This document shows, one piece after another, positions 8,273-16,682 of a stretch of 64,000 bases of DNA. The notes under the pieces are model-generated. The model saw only the letters and a list, made by a program, of their open reading frames with translations, made no database searches and was not told where the DNA came from. Each line of letters begins with the position of its first letter. The first letter of the stretch is position 1. Source of the stretch: CAVYXF01 sp963772335 (lineage in GTDB: Bacteria; Pseudomonadota; Alphaproteobacteria; Rhizobiales; Rhodomicrobiaceae); NCBI GenBank assembly GCA_963772335.1, contig CAVYXF010000001.1, positions 248,001-312,000 of the forward strand, given 5' to 3'. Position numbers and translations under genes: made by a program.

Positions 8273-10075
8273 CTACGGCAGCGAGAAGACTGTCAGCGAG
8301 CCGCCGAGCGAGGTGTACTTCGACAGCCCGGCATAGCCGCCGACCGCGCCCAGACCTGCCTGCGGGTCGGTCAGCCCAGCCGCAAGGCCGATACCAGCCC
8401 AGCCGCCGACGCCCGAATAGACGCCGACATACTGCTTGCCGTCATGCTCGTAGGTCATGACGTTGCCGATGATGCCGGACGGCGTCTTGAACTTGAACAG
8501 CTCCTTGCCGTCCTTGGCGCTGACCGCCTTCACATAGCCTTCCAGCGTGCCGTAGAAGACGACATCGCCAGCCGTGGCCAATGCGCCGGACCAGACCGAG
8601 AACTGCTCGGGCAGCGACCAGACGATCTTGCCCTTGCCAGCATCCCAGGCGATGAAATTGCCCATATTGCTCTCGCCCTTGGGCGGATACATGGAGAGCG
8701 TAGCGCCGACATAAGGCTGTCCAGCAGTGTAGCTCACCTTAAAGGGCTCGTAGTCCATGCAGACATGGTTGGTTGGCACATAGAACAGCTTCGTCTTCGG
8801 CGAGAAGGACGCAGGCTGCTGGTCCTTGGTGCCGAGCGCCGCCGGGCAGATACCGGTGGTATTGTTGTTCTCGCCTTGCTTCTCGGTCGAGTATTTGTCG
8901 ACGACCTGCGGACGCCCATAGGTCTTGGAGCTCTTGTCCATGTCGACCTTGGTGGCCCAGTTCACGGCCGGATCGTACTTCTCGGCGACGAGCAGGTCGC
9001 CATTGGTGCGGTCCAGCGTGTAGCCGAAGCCATTGCGGTCGAAGTGAACGAGCGCCTTGGTATCTTTGCCGTTCACGGGGATGTCGGCCAGGATCATCTC
9101 GTTGATGCCGTCATAATCCCATTCGTCATGGGGCGTCATCTGATAGACCCACTTGGCCACGCCCGTATCCGGGTTGCGGGCAAAAATGGTCATCGACCAC
9201 TTGTTGTCGCCAGGGCGCTGTTTCGGGTTCCAGGTCGAGGGGTTGCCGGAACCGTAATAGAACAGATCCAGGTTGGGATCATAGGAGTACCAGCCCCAGG
9301 TGCAGCCGCCACCAATTTTCCATTGGTCGCCTTCCCAGGTGGAGGTGCTGGATTCCTTGCCGACCGGCTTGCCCAGCGAAGTCGTCTTCTCCGGATCGAG
9401 CAGCGTCTCGCTGTCCGGACCCATGGAGTAGGCGCGCCAGACCTGCTTGCCTGTCTTCATGTCGTAGGCGGTGACGTGGCAGCGCACGCCGAATTCGCCA
9501 CCGGAGATGCCGACGATGATCTTGTCCTTGACCGGAAGAACGGTCGCGGTGTTGGTCTCGCCTTTCTTGGGATCGCCGTTGACAACCGACCAGACGACTT
9601 TGCCGTCCTTGGCGTCGAGCGCAACGACGGTGGTGTCGGCCTGATGCAGGAAAATCTTGCCGTCAGCATAGGCGAGACCGCGATTGACGGTATCGCAGCA
9701 CATCACCGGGATGACGTTGGGATCCTGCTTTGGCTCGTATTTCCAAATAATTGCGCCGTCATTCTTCAGATCGAGCGCGAACACATTATTCGGGAACGGC
9801 GTATGAACATACATGACGTCGCCGATCACCAGGGGGCTGCCCTCGTGACCGCGCAGCACGCCGGTCGAGAAAGTCCAGGAGACTTTCAGGTTTTTAACGT
9901 TGTCGGCGTTGATCTGATTGAGTTCTGAGTAGCGGGTATTGGCGTAATCTCCAGTCTGGATCGCCCAGTTCTTGGAGTCTTTCATGGCCTTCGTCAGGTC
10001 TTCATCTGCATAGGCTGAACCTGCGCCAATGATGGCGACAGCCCCGATGCAAAAAGCGGCTAAAGCGCTTCGCAT
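8273..10075 (-). CDS. xoxF: XoxF, lanthanide-dependent PQQ methanol dehydrogenase
   Basis: This is the periplasmic eight-bladed quinoprotein that oxidises methanol to formaldehyde (or formate) with PQQ. It has 600 residues, the usual length. The ATG at 10075 follows GAGGAG, and the signal peptide ends ...GSAYAD. Adjacent cysteines C126-C127 form the disulfide ring next to PQQ. Predicted metal ligands are E194, N278, D320 and D322, and D320 is also the catalytic base. D322, in WDYDG, is the extra aspartate that distinguishes lanthanide XoxF from calcium MxaF, which has Ala there. No mxaI-type small subunit gene is nearby. Electrons go to XoxG. The divergent 336-bp region upstream holds its promoter. 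Confidence 0.97.
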   Translation of the reverse strand: MRSALAAFCIGAVAIIGAGSAYADEDLTKAMKDSKNWAIQTGDYANTRYSELNQINADNVKNLKVSWTFSTGVLRGHEGSPLVIGDVMYVHTPFPNNVFALDLKNDGAIIWKYEPKQDPNVIPVMCCDTVNRGLAYADGKIFLHQADTTVVALDAKDGKVVWSVVNGDPKKGETNTATVLPVKDKIIVGISGGEFGVRCHVTAYDMKTGKQVWRAYSMGPDSETLLDPEKTTSLGKPVGKESSTSTWEGDQWKIGGGCTWGWYSYDPNLDLFYYGSGNPSTWNPKQRPGDNKWSMTIFARNPDTGVAKWVYQMTPHDEWDYDGINEMILADIPVNGKDTKALVHFDRNGFGYTLDRTNGDLLVAEKYDPAVNWATKVDMDKSSKTYGRPQVVDKYSTEKQGENNNTTGICPAALGTKDQQPASFSPKTKLFYVPTNHVCMDYEPFKVSYTAGQPYVGATLSMYPPKGESNMGNFIAWDAGKGKIVWSLPEQFSVWSGALATAGDVVFYGTLEGYVKAVSAKDGKELFKFKTPSGIIGNVMTYEHDGKQYVGVYSGVGGWAGIGLAAGLTDPQAGLGAVGGYAGLSKYTSLGGSLTVFSLP

Positions 10076-10411
10076 TCGCAACACTCCTCTCGTTTTCCTC
10101 CGATCGTGCCAGATGAATCCTATAAGAATTTCACCTTGTCCCGGAGACGTTCGAGACGTTCCGCGGCTCGGCACGAGCCTGCTTGTGGGGATCGGTGTCC
10201 GGCAGCGTGTCACAACCAGCCGAGGCTGATCGGCGGTTTCTCGACAAACGTGGCCCACGAACTAAGCCACGGTGCCCCCGCTAGGCTTACGATTACGATG
10301 GCAGCGTTCCCTAATGCCGCTACCATCATAGAAGCCGGGTACCTGGGACGAAGCTTAGCATCTCTTATTATATTGGCAAGATCGTTCTTCGCGCGTGCTG
10401 AGGGCAAGGAT
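10076..10411. promoter_or_regulatory. divergent intergenic region, xoxF / zinc hydrolase
   Basis: No gene is supported in these 336 bp, so the xoxF promoter and that of the plus-strand hydrolase must lie here. A CCTATAAGAATT at 10119-10130 resembles one half of the ATCATAAGA repeats upstream of the ABC cluster and pqqA. A TCTCTTATTATATTGG stretch at about 10361-10376 is the most AT-rich part. I could not identify a convincing -35/-10 pair or a sigma-54 site. Confidence 0.4.
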
Positions 10412-11341
10412 GTGAAAAAATTTGCATGTGTTCTCACCATCTTAGTGAAACTCCTTACCTTGACGGCGCTGGCGCAGGCTTCGCGGCAGGCCGGGGCCGA
10501 GGAGGTGGCGCAGGGGGTTTTCGTCGTGGCGGGACAGCTGGATCTGGCGAACGCCGCCAATCTCGGTGCCATCGCCAACCGCGCCTTCATCATCGGCGAG
10601 GAGGCTGTTGCGGTGATCGATACGGGCGGGAGTTTTGCGAACGGCGTGAGTCTTAAAAGCGTCATACGCGCCATAACGCCGCTTCCGATCCGATACGTTA
10701 TCAATACGCACATGCATCCGGATCATGTGCTTGGAAATGCGGCCTTTGCCGGCGAGGGGACGGTGTTCGCCGGCCATTACAAACTGCCCAGGGCGCTGGC
10801 GGCCCGCGCCGAGCAGTATCTGCAGGCCAACAAGGCGCTGATCGGTGCAGAGGGGTTCGCCGGAACCGAGATCGTACCGCCCACTTTGCTGGTCGAATCC
10901 GAGACCGCCATCGATCTTGGTCACCGGGTGCTGCGGCTCACCGCCTGGCCGACCGCCCATACCGACAACGATCTGACGGTGTTCGACGAAAGCACCGGAA
11001 CACTGTTTCTCGGTGATCTGTTGTTTGCCCAGCATCTTCCGGTTATCGACGGCAGTCTGAACGGCTGGCTTGCGGTGCTCGAGACTTTGATGAAGGTGCC
11101 GGCGCAACGGGCGGTGCCCGGCCATGGGCCCGTCAGCCTGCCCTGGCCGCAAGGCGCTCAGGCCGAGCTTGGCTATCTGAGGAGCCTGCGGACCGATCTG
11201 CGCGAGGCGATCCGCGCCGGCTGGCCCCTCGCCAAGGCGATGAACGGCATTCCGGTTCATGACGACGAGCAATGGCAGCTAGTAGAGGCCTTTCACAAGC
11301 GCAACATTTCCGCTGGATTTGCGGAAATAGAATGGGAGTGA
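10412..11341 (+). CDS. quinoprotein relay system zinc metallohydrolase
   Basis: This exported metallo-beta-lactamase-fold protein of about 309 residues belongs to the family that co-occurs with PQQ enzymes. The zinc motif HMHPDH (in NTHMHPDHVLGN) is followed by later ligands in TAWPTAHTDNDL, FLGDLLFAQH and VPGHG. The GTG at 10412, with GAGGGCAAGGA upstream, directly precedes a signal peptide (KKFACVLTILVKLLTLTALAQA). The open frame extends further upstream but without family similarity. It is divergent from xoxF and about 250 bp upstream of pqqA. The substrate is unknown; a role in quinoprotein or PQQ handling is inferred from association. Confidence 0.85.
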   Translation: MKKFACVLTILVKLLTLTALAQASRQAGAEEVAQGVFVVAGQLDLANAANLGAIANRAFIIGEEAVAVIDTGGSFANGVSLKSVIRAITPLPIRYVINTHMHPDHVLGNAAFAGEGTVFAGHYKLPRALAARAEQYLQANKALIGAEGFAGTEIVPPTLLVESETAIDLGHRVLRLTAWPTAHTDNDLTVFDESTGTLFLGDLLFAQHLPVIDGSLNGWLAVLETLMKVPAQRAVPGHGPVSLPWPQGAQAELGYLRSLRTDLREAIRAGWPLAKAMNGIPVHDDEQWQLVEAFHKRNISAGFAEIEWE

Positions 11342-11396
11342 AAGATATAATGCTTTCTCCACTTCACCTATTCTGCGGAGCGTGGTGTTAAGCGCA

Positions 11397-11417
11397 ATTT
11401 ATAAGATAATCATAAGA
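11397..11417 (+). promoter_or_regulatory. 11-bp-period direct repeat upstream of pqqA
   Basis: ATTTATAAGA at 11397-11406 and AATCATAAGA at 11408-11417 repeat with an 11-bp period inside a markedly AT-rich stretch (11342-11530). The second copy is identical to the one at 114-123. The stretch also contains TTTTATAGTTTATTGA (about 11502-11517), a plausible AT-rich promoter zone nearer pqqA. Function as an operator is inferred. Confidence 0.4.
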
Positions 11418-11590
11418 GCATTCTTGGGCTATTAGAATTCTCATAGCTTATCACTTTTTCTCTCTTTCGCGGGCAAACTATTGCGAATTGGCCTATCGCC
11501 ATTTTATAGTTTATTGAGCGGCGAATTTGACGCCGCGCTTGCGTGTGCTTACATGCATTCAGATGTGTCACCAGCTAGGAGGAACGCAAC

Positions 11591-11698
11591 ATGAAGACCT
11601 GGACCAAGCCCGTTGTGACGACGGTTGATGCCGGCCTCGAAGTCACCCGCTATCTCCCGTCCGCTCTGGACGTCGCGGCAGGCCGTAGCTGCAAGTAA
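11591..11698 (+). CDS. pqqA: PqqA, PQQ precursor peptide
   Basis: This 35-residue peptide is the ribosomal substrate from which PQQ is built. It carries the invariant Glu and Tyr, here E17 and Y21 in EVTRY, which PqqE cross-links. The N-terminus MKTWTKPVV is typical. The ATG at 11591 has GGAGGAACGCAAC upstream, a strong ribosome site that suits high peptide output. A perfect 12-bp terminator hairpin starts six bases after the stop, so most transcripts should end here and pqqB-E would be made from read-through. Confidence 0.96.
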   Translation: MKTWTKPVVTTVDAGLEVTRYLPSALDVAAGRSCK

Positions 11699-11704
11699 TG
11701 CGGT

Positions 11705-11740
11705 GGAGAAGACGCCTCCCAAGGCGTCTTCTCCTTTTTT
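11705..11740 (+). terminator. strong intrinsic terminator/attenuator between pqqA and pqqB
   Basis: GGAGAAGACGCC (11705-11716) pairs perfectly with GGCGTCTTCTCC (11723-11734) over a 6-nt loop, and TTTTTT follows at 11735-11740. This is a textbook Rho-independent terminator. Its position explains how the peptide substrate could be made in excess over the enzymes. Confidence 0.9.
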
Positions 11741-11758
11741 ACTTTTCGGCGGGCAGCT

Positions 11759-12703
11759 TTGAAAATCAGAATTCTCGGCTCCGCCGCAGGCGGCGGATTT
11801 CCCCAATGGAATTGCAATGCCCGGCTCTCCCGCGCAGTGCGCGAGGGGAGAAGTGGTTTTTTGCCGCGTACGCAATCCAGCATTGCCGTGAGCGCCGATG
11901 GCCGGGACTGGGCGATCTTCAATGCTTCGCCGGATCTGCGCCAGCAGATCGCCGCCGCGCCTATGCTGCAGCCGCGTGAAGGTGGTCCAGCGCGCAACTC
12001 CCCGATCGAAGCGGTGGTGCTCACCAATGCCGATGTCGATCATATCGCCGGGCTCATCAACCTGCGCGAAGGCGAGCCTTTTAGCCTCTACGCCAGCGAC
12101 CGCGTGCTCGCGACGCTTAGCGCGAACAGCATCTTCAACGTTCTCAATCCGCAGCTGGTGCCACGCCGCACACTGCCTTTCAATAAGCCGGTTGAGCTGA
12201 GCGGTCCCGAAGGTCGTCTCGGCCTCCTCATTGAGGCTTTTCCGGTTCCGGGGAAGATCGCGCTGTTCCTGGAGGATACCTCGAAGGCGGCCGAGAATTT
12301 CGGAACCACCGAGGGTGACACCATCGGTCTGCGCATCAGCGTGCCCGGAGAGAAGCAGAGCGGCGCCTGCTATTATATTCCCGGCTGCGCCCGTGTCGAT
12401 GGCGCGCTGCTCGACCGCATTGAGGGGGCAGGGTGTCTCCTGTTCGACGGCACCGTGTTCACCGACGATGAGATGCGGGAGACCGGTGTCGGCACCAAGA
12501 CCGGCACGCGGATGGGTCATATCGCAATCAGCGGACCGGACGGCTCGCTTGCCGCATTCCGTTCGCTGCGCAATTGCGGACGCAGGATCTACGTGCATAT
12601 CAACACGACGAATCCGATCCTCGAGCCGGGCTCGGAGGCCGAGCGCCAGGTTAAGGCTGCCGGCTGGGAGGTGGCGTTCGACGGGATGGAGCTTGAGCTA
12701 TGA
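11759..12703 (+). CDS. pqqB: PqqB, PQQ biosynthesis metallo-hydrolase-fold protein
   Basis: This cytoplasmic protein of 314 residues belongs to the metallo-beta-lactamase fold. It starts MKIRILGSAAGGGFPQWNC, the PqqB signature, from a TTG codon at 11759. The active-site segment is LTNADVDHIAGL in place of the canonical HxHxDH, as is usual for PqqB. The C-terminal part contains GTRMGHIAISG and VHINTTNPIL. Family work implicates PqqB as an iron-dependent hydroxylase acting on the cross-linked tyrosine. Its stop overlaps the pqqC start (ATGA). Expression probably depends on read-through of the pqqA terminator. Confidence 0.95.
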   Translation: MKIRILGSAAGGGFPQWNCNARLSRAVREGRSGFLPRTQSSIAVSADGRDWAIFNASPDLRQQIAAAPMLQPREGGPARNSPIEAVVLTNADVDHIAGLINLREGEPFSLYASDRVLATLSANSIFNVLNPQLVPRRTLPFNKPVELSGPEGRLGLLIEAFPVPGKIALFLEDTSKAAENFGTTEGDTIGLRISVPGEKQSGACYYIPGCARVDGALLDRIEGAGCLLFDGTVFTDDEMRETGVGTKTGTRMGHIAISGPDGSLAAFRSLRNCGRRIYVHINTTNPILEPGSEAERQVKAAGWEVAFDGMELEL

Positions 12704-13482
12704 GTAGGATGGAGAACACGGTGCTTTCGTCGCGCGAGCTGGCCACGGTGCCGGCAGGCGGCTTCGATCCGGAAGGGCTGGAGGCGGCGCTGCGCCGTGT
12801 GGGTAGCCAGCGCTACCATAATCTGCACCCCTTCCATAAGCTGCTCCATGGCGGCAAGCTCAAGAAGCCGCAGGTGCAGGCCTGGGCGCTGAACCGCTAT
12901 TATTATCAGGCTGGCATTCCGCGCAAAGATCTGGCGCTGATGTCGCATATGACCGACAAGGCAATGCGCCTCGAATGGCGCCAGCGCTATTTCGATCATG
13001 ATGGCATGGGCGAGGATGAGGGCGGCATCGAGCGCTGGCTCCGCCTCACCGACGTCCTGGGTCTCGACCGCGATTACGTGATCTCGACCGACGGCATCCT
13101 GCCCGAGACGCGCCATGCGGTGGACGCCTATATCAATTTCGTCCGCAACAGGCCGCTGCTTGAAGGCATTGCCTCCTCACTCACCGAGCTGTTCGCGCCG
13201 AAACTCCATTCCGAGCGCATCGAAGGCATGCTCGCGAGCTATGATTTCGTTGACGACAACGCGATGGCCTATTTCCGCCGCCGGCTGGGGCAGGCACCGC
13301 GCGATGTCGATTTCGCCCTCAAATATGTGAAGACGCATGCCCGCACCGCGCCGGAGCAGAAAGCGGCGATCGAGGCGCTGATCTTCAAGACCGAGGTGCT
13401 CTGGGCCCAGCTCGACGGCCTCTATTACGCCTATATCGAGCCGGGCTACATCCCGCCGGGTGCCTTCCGGCCGGAGGTGTGA
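12700..13482 (+). CDS. pqqC: PqqC, pyrroloquinoline-quinone synthase
   Basis: The product is a cofactor-free oxidase of 260 residues that performs the last ring closure and eight-electron oxidation to PQQ. It is an all-helical haem-oxygenase-like fold with the characteristic HPFHKLLHGGKL, WALNRYYYQ, IPRKD and YIEPGYIPPGAF segments. The first ATG (12700) overlaps the pqqB stop by 4 bp; a second ATG at 12709 is possible. The pqqD gene begins one base after its stop codon, so the enzymes are translationally coupled. Confidence 0.96.
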   Translation: MSRMENTVLSSRELATVPAGGFDPEGLEAALRRVGSQRYHNLHPFHKLLHGGKLKKPQVQAWALNRYYYQAGIPRKDLALMSHMTDKAMRLEWRQRYFDHDGMGEDEGGIERWLRLTDVLGLDRDYVISTDGILPETRHAVDAYINFVRNRPLLEGIASSLTELFAPKLHSERIEGMLASYDFVDDNAMAYFRRRLGQAPRDVDFALKYVKTHARTAPEQKAAIEALIFKTEVLWAQLDGLYYAYIEPGYIPPGAFRPEV

Positions 13483-13483
13483 G

Positions 13484-13786
13484 ATGGCGGCGACTTTGCG
13501 CCGCGAGCGCGCGCTCGTCAGCGAGGCAGCAAGACCGGCGCTGCCGCGGCATGTGCGTTTGCATTTCGATCCTGTCCGTGAGCGCTATGTGGTGCTCTCG
13601 CCGGAAAAGGTGTTCTGGCCGGATGAGATCAGCACCGAAATTCTGAAACTGTGCGACGGCACGCGCAGCGTCGGCGCAATCGCCGATACGCTTGCTAGCG
13701 AGTACAACGCACCCCGCGAGATTATTCTCGCGGATGTGATGGAGTTCACCCAGGAATGGTCGGACAATCTCTTGCTCCGGATCTGA
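13484..13786 (+). CDS. pqqD: PqqD, peptide chaperone for PqqA
   Basis: This winged-helix RiPP recognition element of 100 residues presents PqqA to PqqE. Characteristic segments are RHVRLHFDPVRERYVVLSPEKVF, a TRSVGAIADTL helix and LLLRI at the end. The ATG at 13484 is one base after the pqqC stop; an upstream frame extension to 13460 has no family similarity. It overlaps pqqE by 31 bp as a separate gene, not as a PqqC-D fusion. Confidence 0.94.
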   Translation: MAATLRRERALVSEAARPALPRHVRLHFDPVRERYVVLSPEKVFWPDEISTEILKLCDGTRSVGAIADTLASEYNAPREIILADVMEFTQEWSDNLLLRI

Positions 13787-14916
13787 CCCTTAAGGCCCCG
13801 CGCGCTGCGCGTATCGTGCCAGTTGGTCCCCCGCTTGGCATGCTTGCCGAGCTCACGCATCGCTGCCCGCTGCAGTGCCCGTATTGCTCCAATCCGATTC
13901 AGCTGCACAAGGCCAATGAGGAGCTGAGCACCGAGGAATGGCTACGCGTCTTCGACGAGGCGGCGGATCTGGGCGTGCTCCAGGTGCATCTCTCAGGCGG
14001 TGAGCCGACGCTGAGGCCCGATCTGGAGCAATTCGTCGTCGGGCTCGCCAGACGCCGCGTTTTTTCCAATCTGATTACGGCCGGCGTGAATCTCACGCGC
14101 GAGCGGGTCTTCGCGCTGCGCGATAGCGGTCTCGACCATCTGCAGCTCAGCGTGCAGAGTGTACGCGAGGCCATGGCCGAGAAGATCGGGCATTACAAGG
14201 GCGCGCTCGCCAAGAAGCGCCAGCTCACCGAATGGGTGCGCGAGGCAGGGCTCCCGCTCACCATCAACGCCCCTATCCATCGTCACAATATCGAGGAGAC
14301 CGCTGAGTTCATCCAGTTCGCCCTCGATGTCGGTGCCGAGCGGCTCGAGGTGGCCAACACGCAATATTACGGCTGGGCGGCGCTCAACAAGGCCGCGCTG
14401 ATGCCGAGCTATGAGGCCGTGATCCGCCAGGCGGGCATCGTCACCGAGGCCCGGGCGCGGCTCAAGGGCATTCTCAACATCGACTATGTGACGCCGGACT
14501 ACTACGCCCGTTATCCCAAGCCTTGCATGGGCGGTTGGGCGAAGGATGCGCTCAACGTCACGCCGGCTGGCAGGGTGCTGCCCTGCCATGCCGCCGAGAG
14601 CCTTACCGATATGCGCTTTGAGAATGTACGGAATATGCCGCTTGAGCAAATCTGGTACGCATCGGAAAGCTTCAACCGTTTTCGCGGCACCGACTGGATG
14701 CAGGAGCCCTGTCAGAGCTGCGAGCGAAAGCTCGTGGATTTCGGCGGCTGCCGCTGCCAGGCCTTCGCGCTGACCGGCGACGCCCGCGCGACCGACCCGG
14801 CCTGCGTCCTCTCGCCCCATCACACCTCGATGAAGGATACGGCCGATGCGCTGAGCGCAGAGGAAGCGCCGGAGTTCGTCTATCGTCGTATCGGCCGCCC
14901 GAGCGCCGCCAGCTAA
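13756..14916 (+). CDS. pqqE: PqqE, radical SAM glutamate-tyrosine cross-linking enzyme
   Basis: This cytoplasmic radical SAM/SPASM protein of 386 residues forms the first C-C bond between Glu and Tyr of PqqA. The SAM-binding iron-sulfur motif is CxxxCxxC at C37, C41 and C44. The auxiliary cluster cysteines fall in PCMGGWAKDA, VLPCHAAES, EPCQSCERK and FGGCRCQAFAL. The start at 13756 lies within pqqD. A histidine kinase gene follows after about 140 bp with no clear terminator, so regulation and synthesis may be co-transcribed. Confidence 0.96.
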   Translation: MVGQSLAPDLTLKAPRAARIVPVGPPLGMLAELTHRCPLQCPYCSNPIQLHKANEELSTEEWLRVFDEAADLGVLQVHLSGGEPTLRPDLEQFVVGLARRRVFSNLITAGVNLTRERVFALRDSGLDHLQLSVQSVREAMAEKIGHYKGALAKKRQLTEWVREAGLPLTINAPIHRHNIEETAEFIQFALDVGAERLEVANTQYYGWAALNKAALMPSYEAVIRQAGIVTEARARLKGILNIDYVTPDYYARYPKPCMGGWAKDALNVTPAGRVLPCHAAESLTDMRFENVRNMPLEQIWYASESFNRFRGTDWMQEPCQSCERKLVDFGGCRCQAFALTGDARATDPACVLSPHHTSMKDTADALSAEEAPEFVYRRIGRPSAAS

Positions 14917-15059
14917 GCGGCCTGCAGGAGGCTCATCTCACAACAGGAGTTGAAGTCTTAAGCCGAAGCGCCCATGCTTTGGTTGAGAAAACCGTCTGGC
15001 GCCTGCGGTGTTGGCTCCAAAGAAAAAACAGGTACAGCAGCGTCTTGGGAGGAAATGGG

Positions 15060-16682
15060 TTGCCGCTGCGATCGCTTCGGTCGAAGATTTTGCTGGTGCT
15101 GATCGGTGCCGCGCTGATTGCCGCAGTGAGCGGTGCTGCGCTGACGATCGGCATCAAGCGCGCAGACCGCCTGATCGACCGGGCGCACCTCTCCCAAACC
15201 CAGCTTGAGTTGCTGCTCTTGCTCGCCGGCCGGGTGAGCGATTTCGGCCTCGTGGTAATGGAAGCGGCCCGTGCGCCTCAAGATCGGCGGCCGCTGATCA
15301 ACAGCGCTGAAACCGAGGTGAGTGCGGTATTCGATCTGATCGAAGCCTCGATCGAAAGGCAGGTCACCGTCCTCTCCGCTGACGAGGCGCGCCACACCGA
15401 GGCGACGGAGGGTCTGGGCATTGCCCGCATGCGCGCCCTGTTCCAAACCCTGAACCAGCAGCTTGCCACGGCACTTGCCCTAAGTACCGATGCAGAAGAG
15501 CGCGCGAGTAAGGCGAAAACCCTGGTCGATGCGTTTGGGGTGAGCTTCTCGCCGATCCTGGCAGCGTCGGTCGAACATGAACGGCGTGAGGTGCAGGACG
15601 GCTGGGACGCGATTTCCGGACTTCGGAGCAATCTCCTGATTATCGCTGCCTCGCTTGCGGCTGGAGCGCTTCTCGTTGCTGCGCTGCTCTATTTCGGACC
15701 GGTGCGTGCCATTTTGCGTCGCCTGCGCCGGACCATCGAAGGCGCCGAGGCGATTGCCTCCGGCCGGCTGGATACCCGTCTGCCGCAAAGCGGAGGCGAT
15801 GAGCTGTCGGAGCTGATGGCCAGCTTCAACCATATGGCGGAGAACCTCTCCGAGCGCGAGACGCGGCTGGTTGTCGGTCAGCTCGATCTGCAACGGATGA
15901 TTGATGAGCGCACGGCCGAGCTGCGCGAGGCCAACCGGCGCCTGGAGGAGATCGACAGCAACCGGCGCCGCTTCTTCGCCGATATCAGCCATGAGCTGCG
16001 CACACCGCTCACGGTCATCCTCGGCGAGACGGAATTGCTGCTCCGCCGTCCTGGCAGTCTCGACGAAGCTTCCCGCGCGAGCCTGGAGACCGTGCAGATG
16101 CGCGCGCGGCGCCTCAACCGGCGCATTGACGACATGCTGCGCGTTGCCCGCTCCGAGAGCGGACGCCTCGAGCTGAGCATGACGCGCACCGAGGCGGGCG
16201 ATATCGTCGCCGACGCGGTCGAGGATACGCTGTCACTCGCCAAGCGTAGCGGCATCGCGCTGAAGCTGGAGCGTGGTCCCGGCGATCTCTATGTCGAGGC
16301 CGACAAGGACTGGCTCCGGCAGGTCTGTAGCGGCCTGATTGCCAATGCCATCCGCTATTCCGGCAATGCGGACCTCATCGAAGTGGCGGCCCGGCAGGAG
16401 GATGGTGCGGCGGTTCTGGAGGTGAGCGACCGCGGGCCGGGCATTCCGGCGGAGGAGCAGCGGCTCGTCTTTGACCGCTTCTTCAAGGGCCGCAATGGCG
16501 ATGGCCCTAGCGATATCGGCCACGGCGTTGGCCTGGCGCTTGCGAAATGGATCGTCGACGAGCATGCCGGCCGGATCGAGCTGAAGAGCCCCGGCCGGCT
16601 GGCAAACGGGAATGGCGCTCCCGGCACGACCGTTATTGTCAGGCTTAATCTTGCAGGCGCCGCGAAGGCGATGGGCAGCTGA
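15060..16682 (+). CDS. sensor histidine kinase, probable regulator of the methanol/PQQ locus
   Basis: This inner membrane sensor kinase has a first membrane span at LLVLIGAALIAAVSG, a helical periplasmic sensor region of about 150 residues, a second span (LLIIAASLAAGALLVAALLYF), a HAMP linker, and a HisKA domain with SHELRTPLTVILGE. The ATP-binding domain has N (SGLIANAIRYSG), DRGPGIP and HGVGLALAKW motifs. The chosen TTG at 15060 follows GGGAGGAAA; another TTG at 14979 in the same frame has no ribosome site. Its stop overlaps the regulator start (TGATG). Position after pqqE suggests it senses a signal tied to methanol or quinoprotein metabolism, which is inference. Confidence 0.85.
   Translation: MPLRSLRSKILLVLIGAALIAAVSGAALTIGIKRADRLIDRAHLSQTQLELLLLLAGRVSDFGLVVMEAARAPQDRRPLINSAETEVSAVFDLIEASIERQVTVLSADEARHTEATEGLGIARMRALFQTLNQQLATALALSTDAEERASKAKTLVDAFGVSFSPILAASVEHERREVQDGWDAISGLRSNLLIIAASLAAGALLVAALLYFGPVRAILRRLRRTIEGAEAIASGRLDTRLPQSGGDELSELMASFNHMAENLSERETRLVVGQLDLQRMIDERTAELREANRRLEEIDSNRRRFFADISHELRTPLTVILGETELLLRRPGSLDEASRASLETVQMRARRLNRRIDDMLRVARSESGRLELSMTRTEAGDIVADAVEDTLSLAKRSGIALKLERGPGDLYVEADKDWLRQVCSGLIANAIRYSGNADLIEVAARQEDGAAVLEVSDRGPGIPAEEQRLVFDRFFKGRNGDGPSDIGHGVGLALAKWIVDEHAGRIELKSPGRLANGNGAPGTTVIVRLNLAGAAKAMGS

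Noticed and set aside
8444..9928. 494-codon open frame on the plus strand
   Set aside because: It is the antisense of xoxF, which is unmistakable; long antisense frames are common at this GC content.
11759..12703. Considering PqqB inactive because it lacks HxHxDH
   Set aside because: LTNADVDH in place of the motif is normal for PqqB and not a sign of decay.
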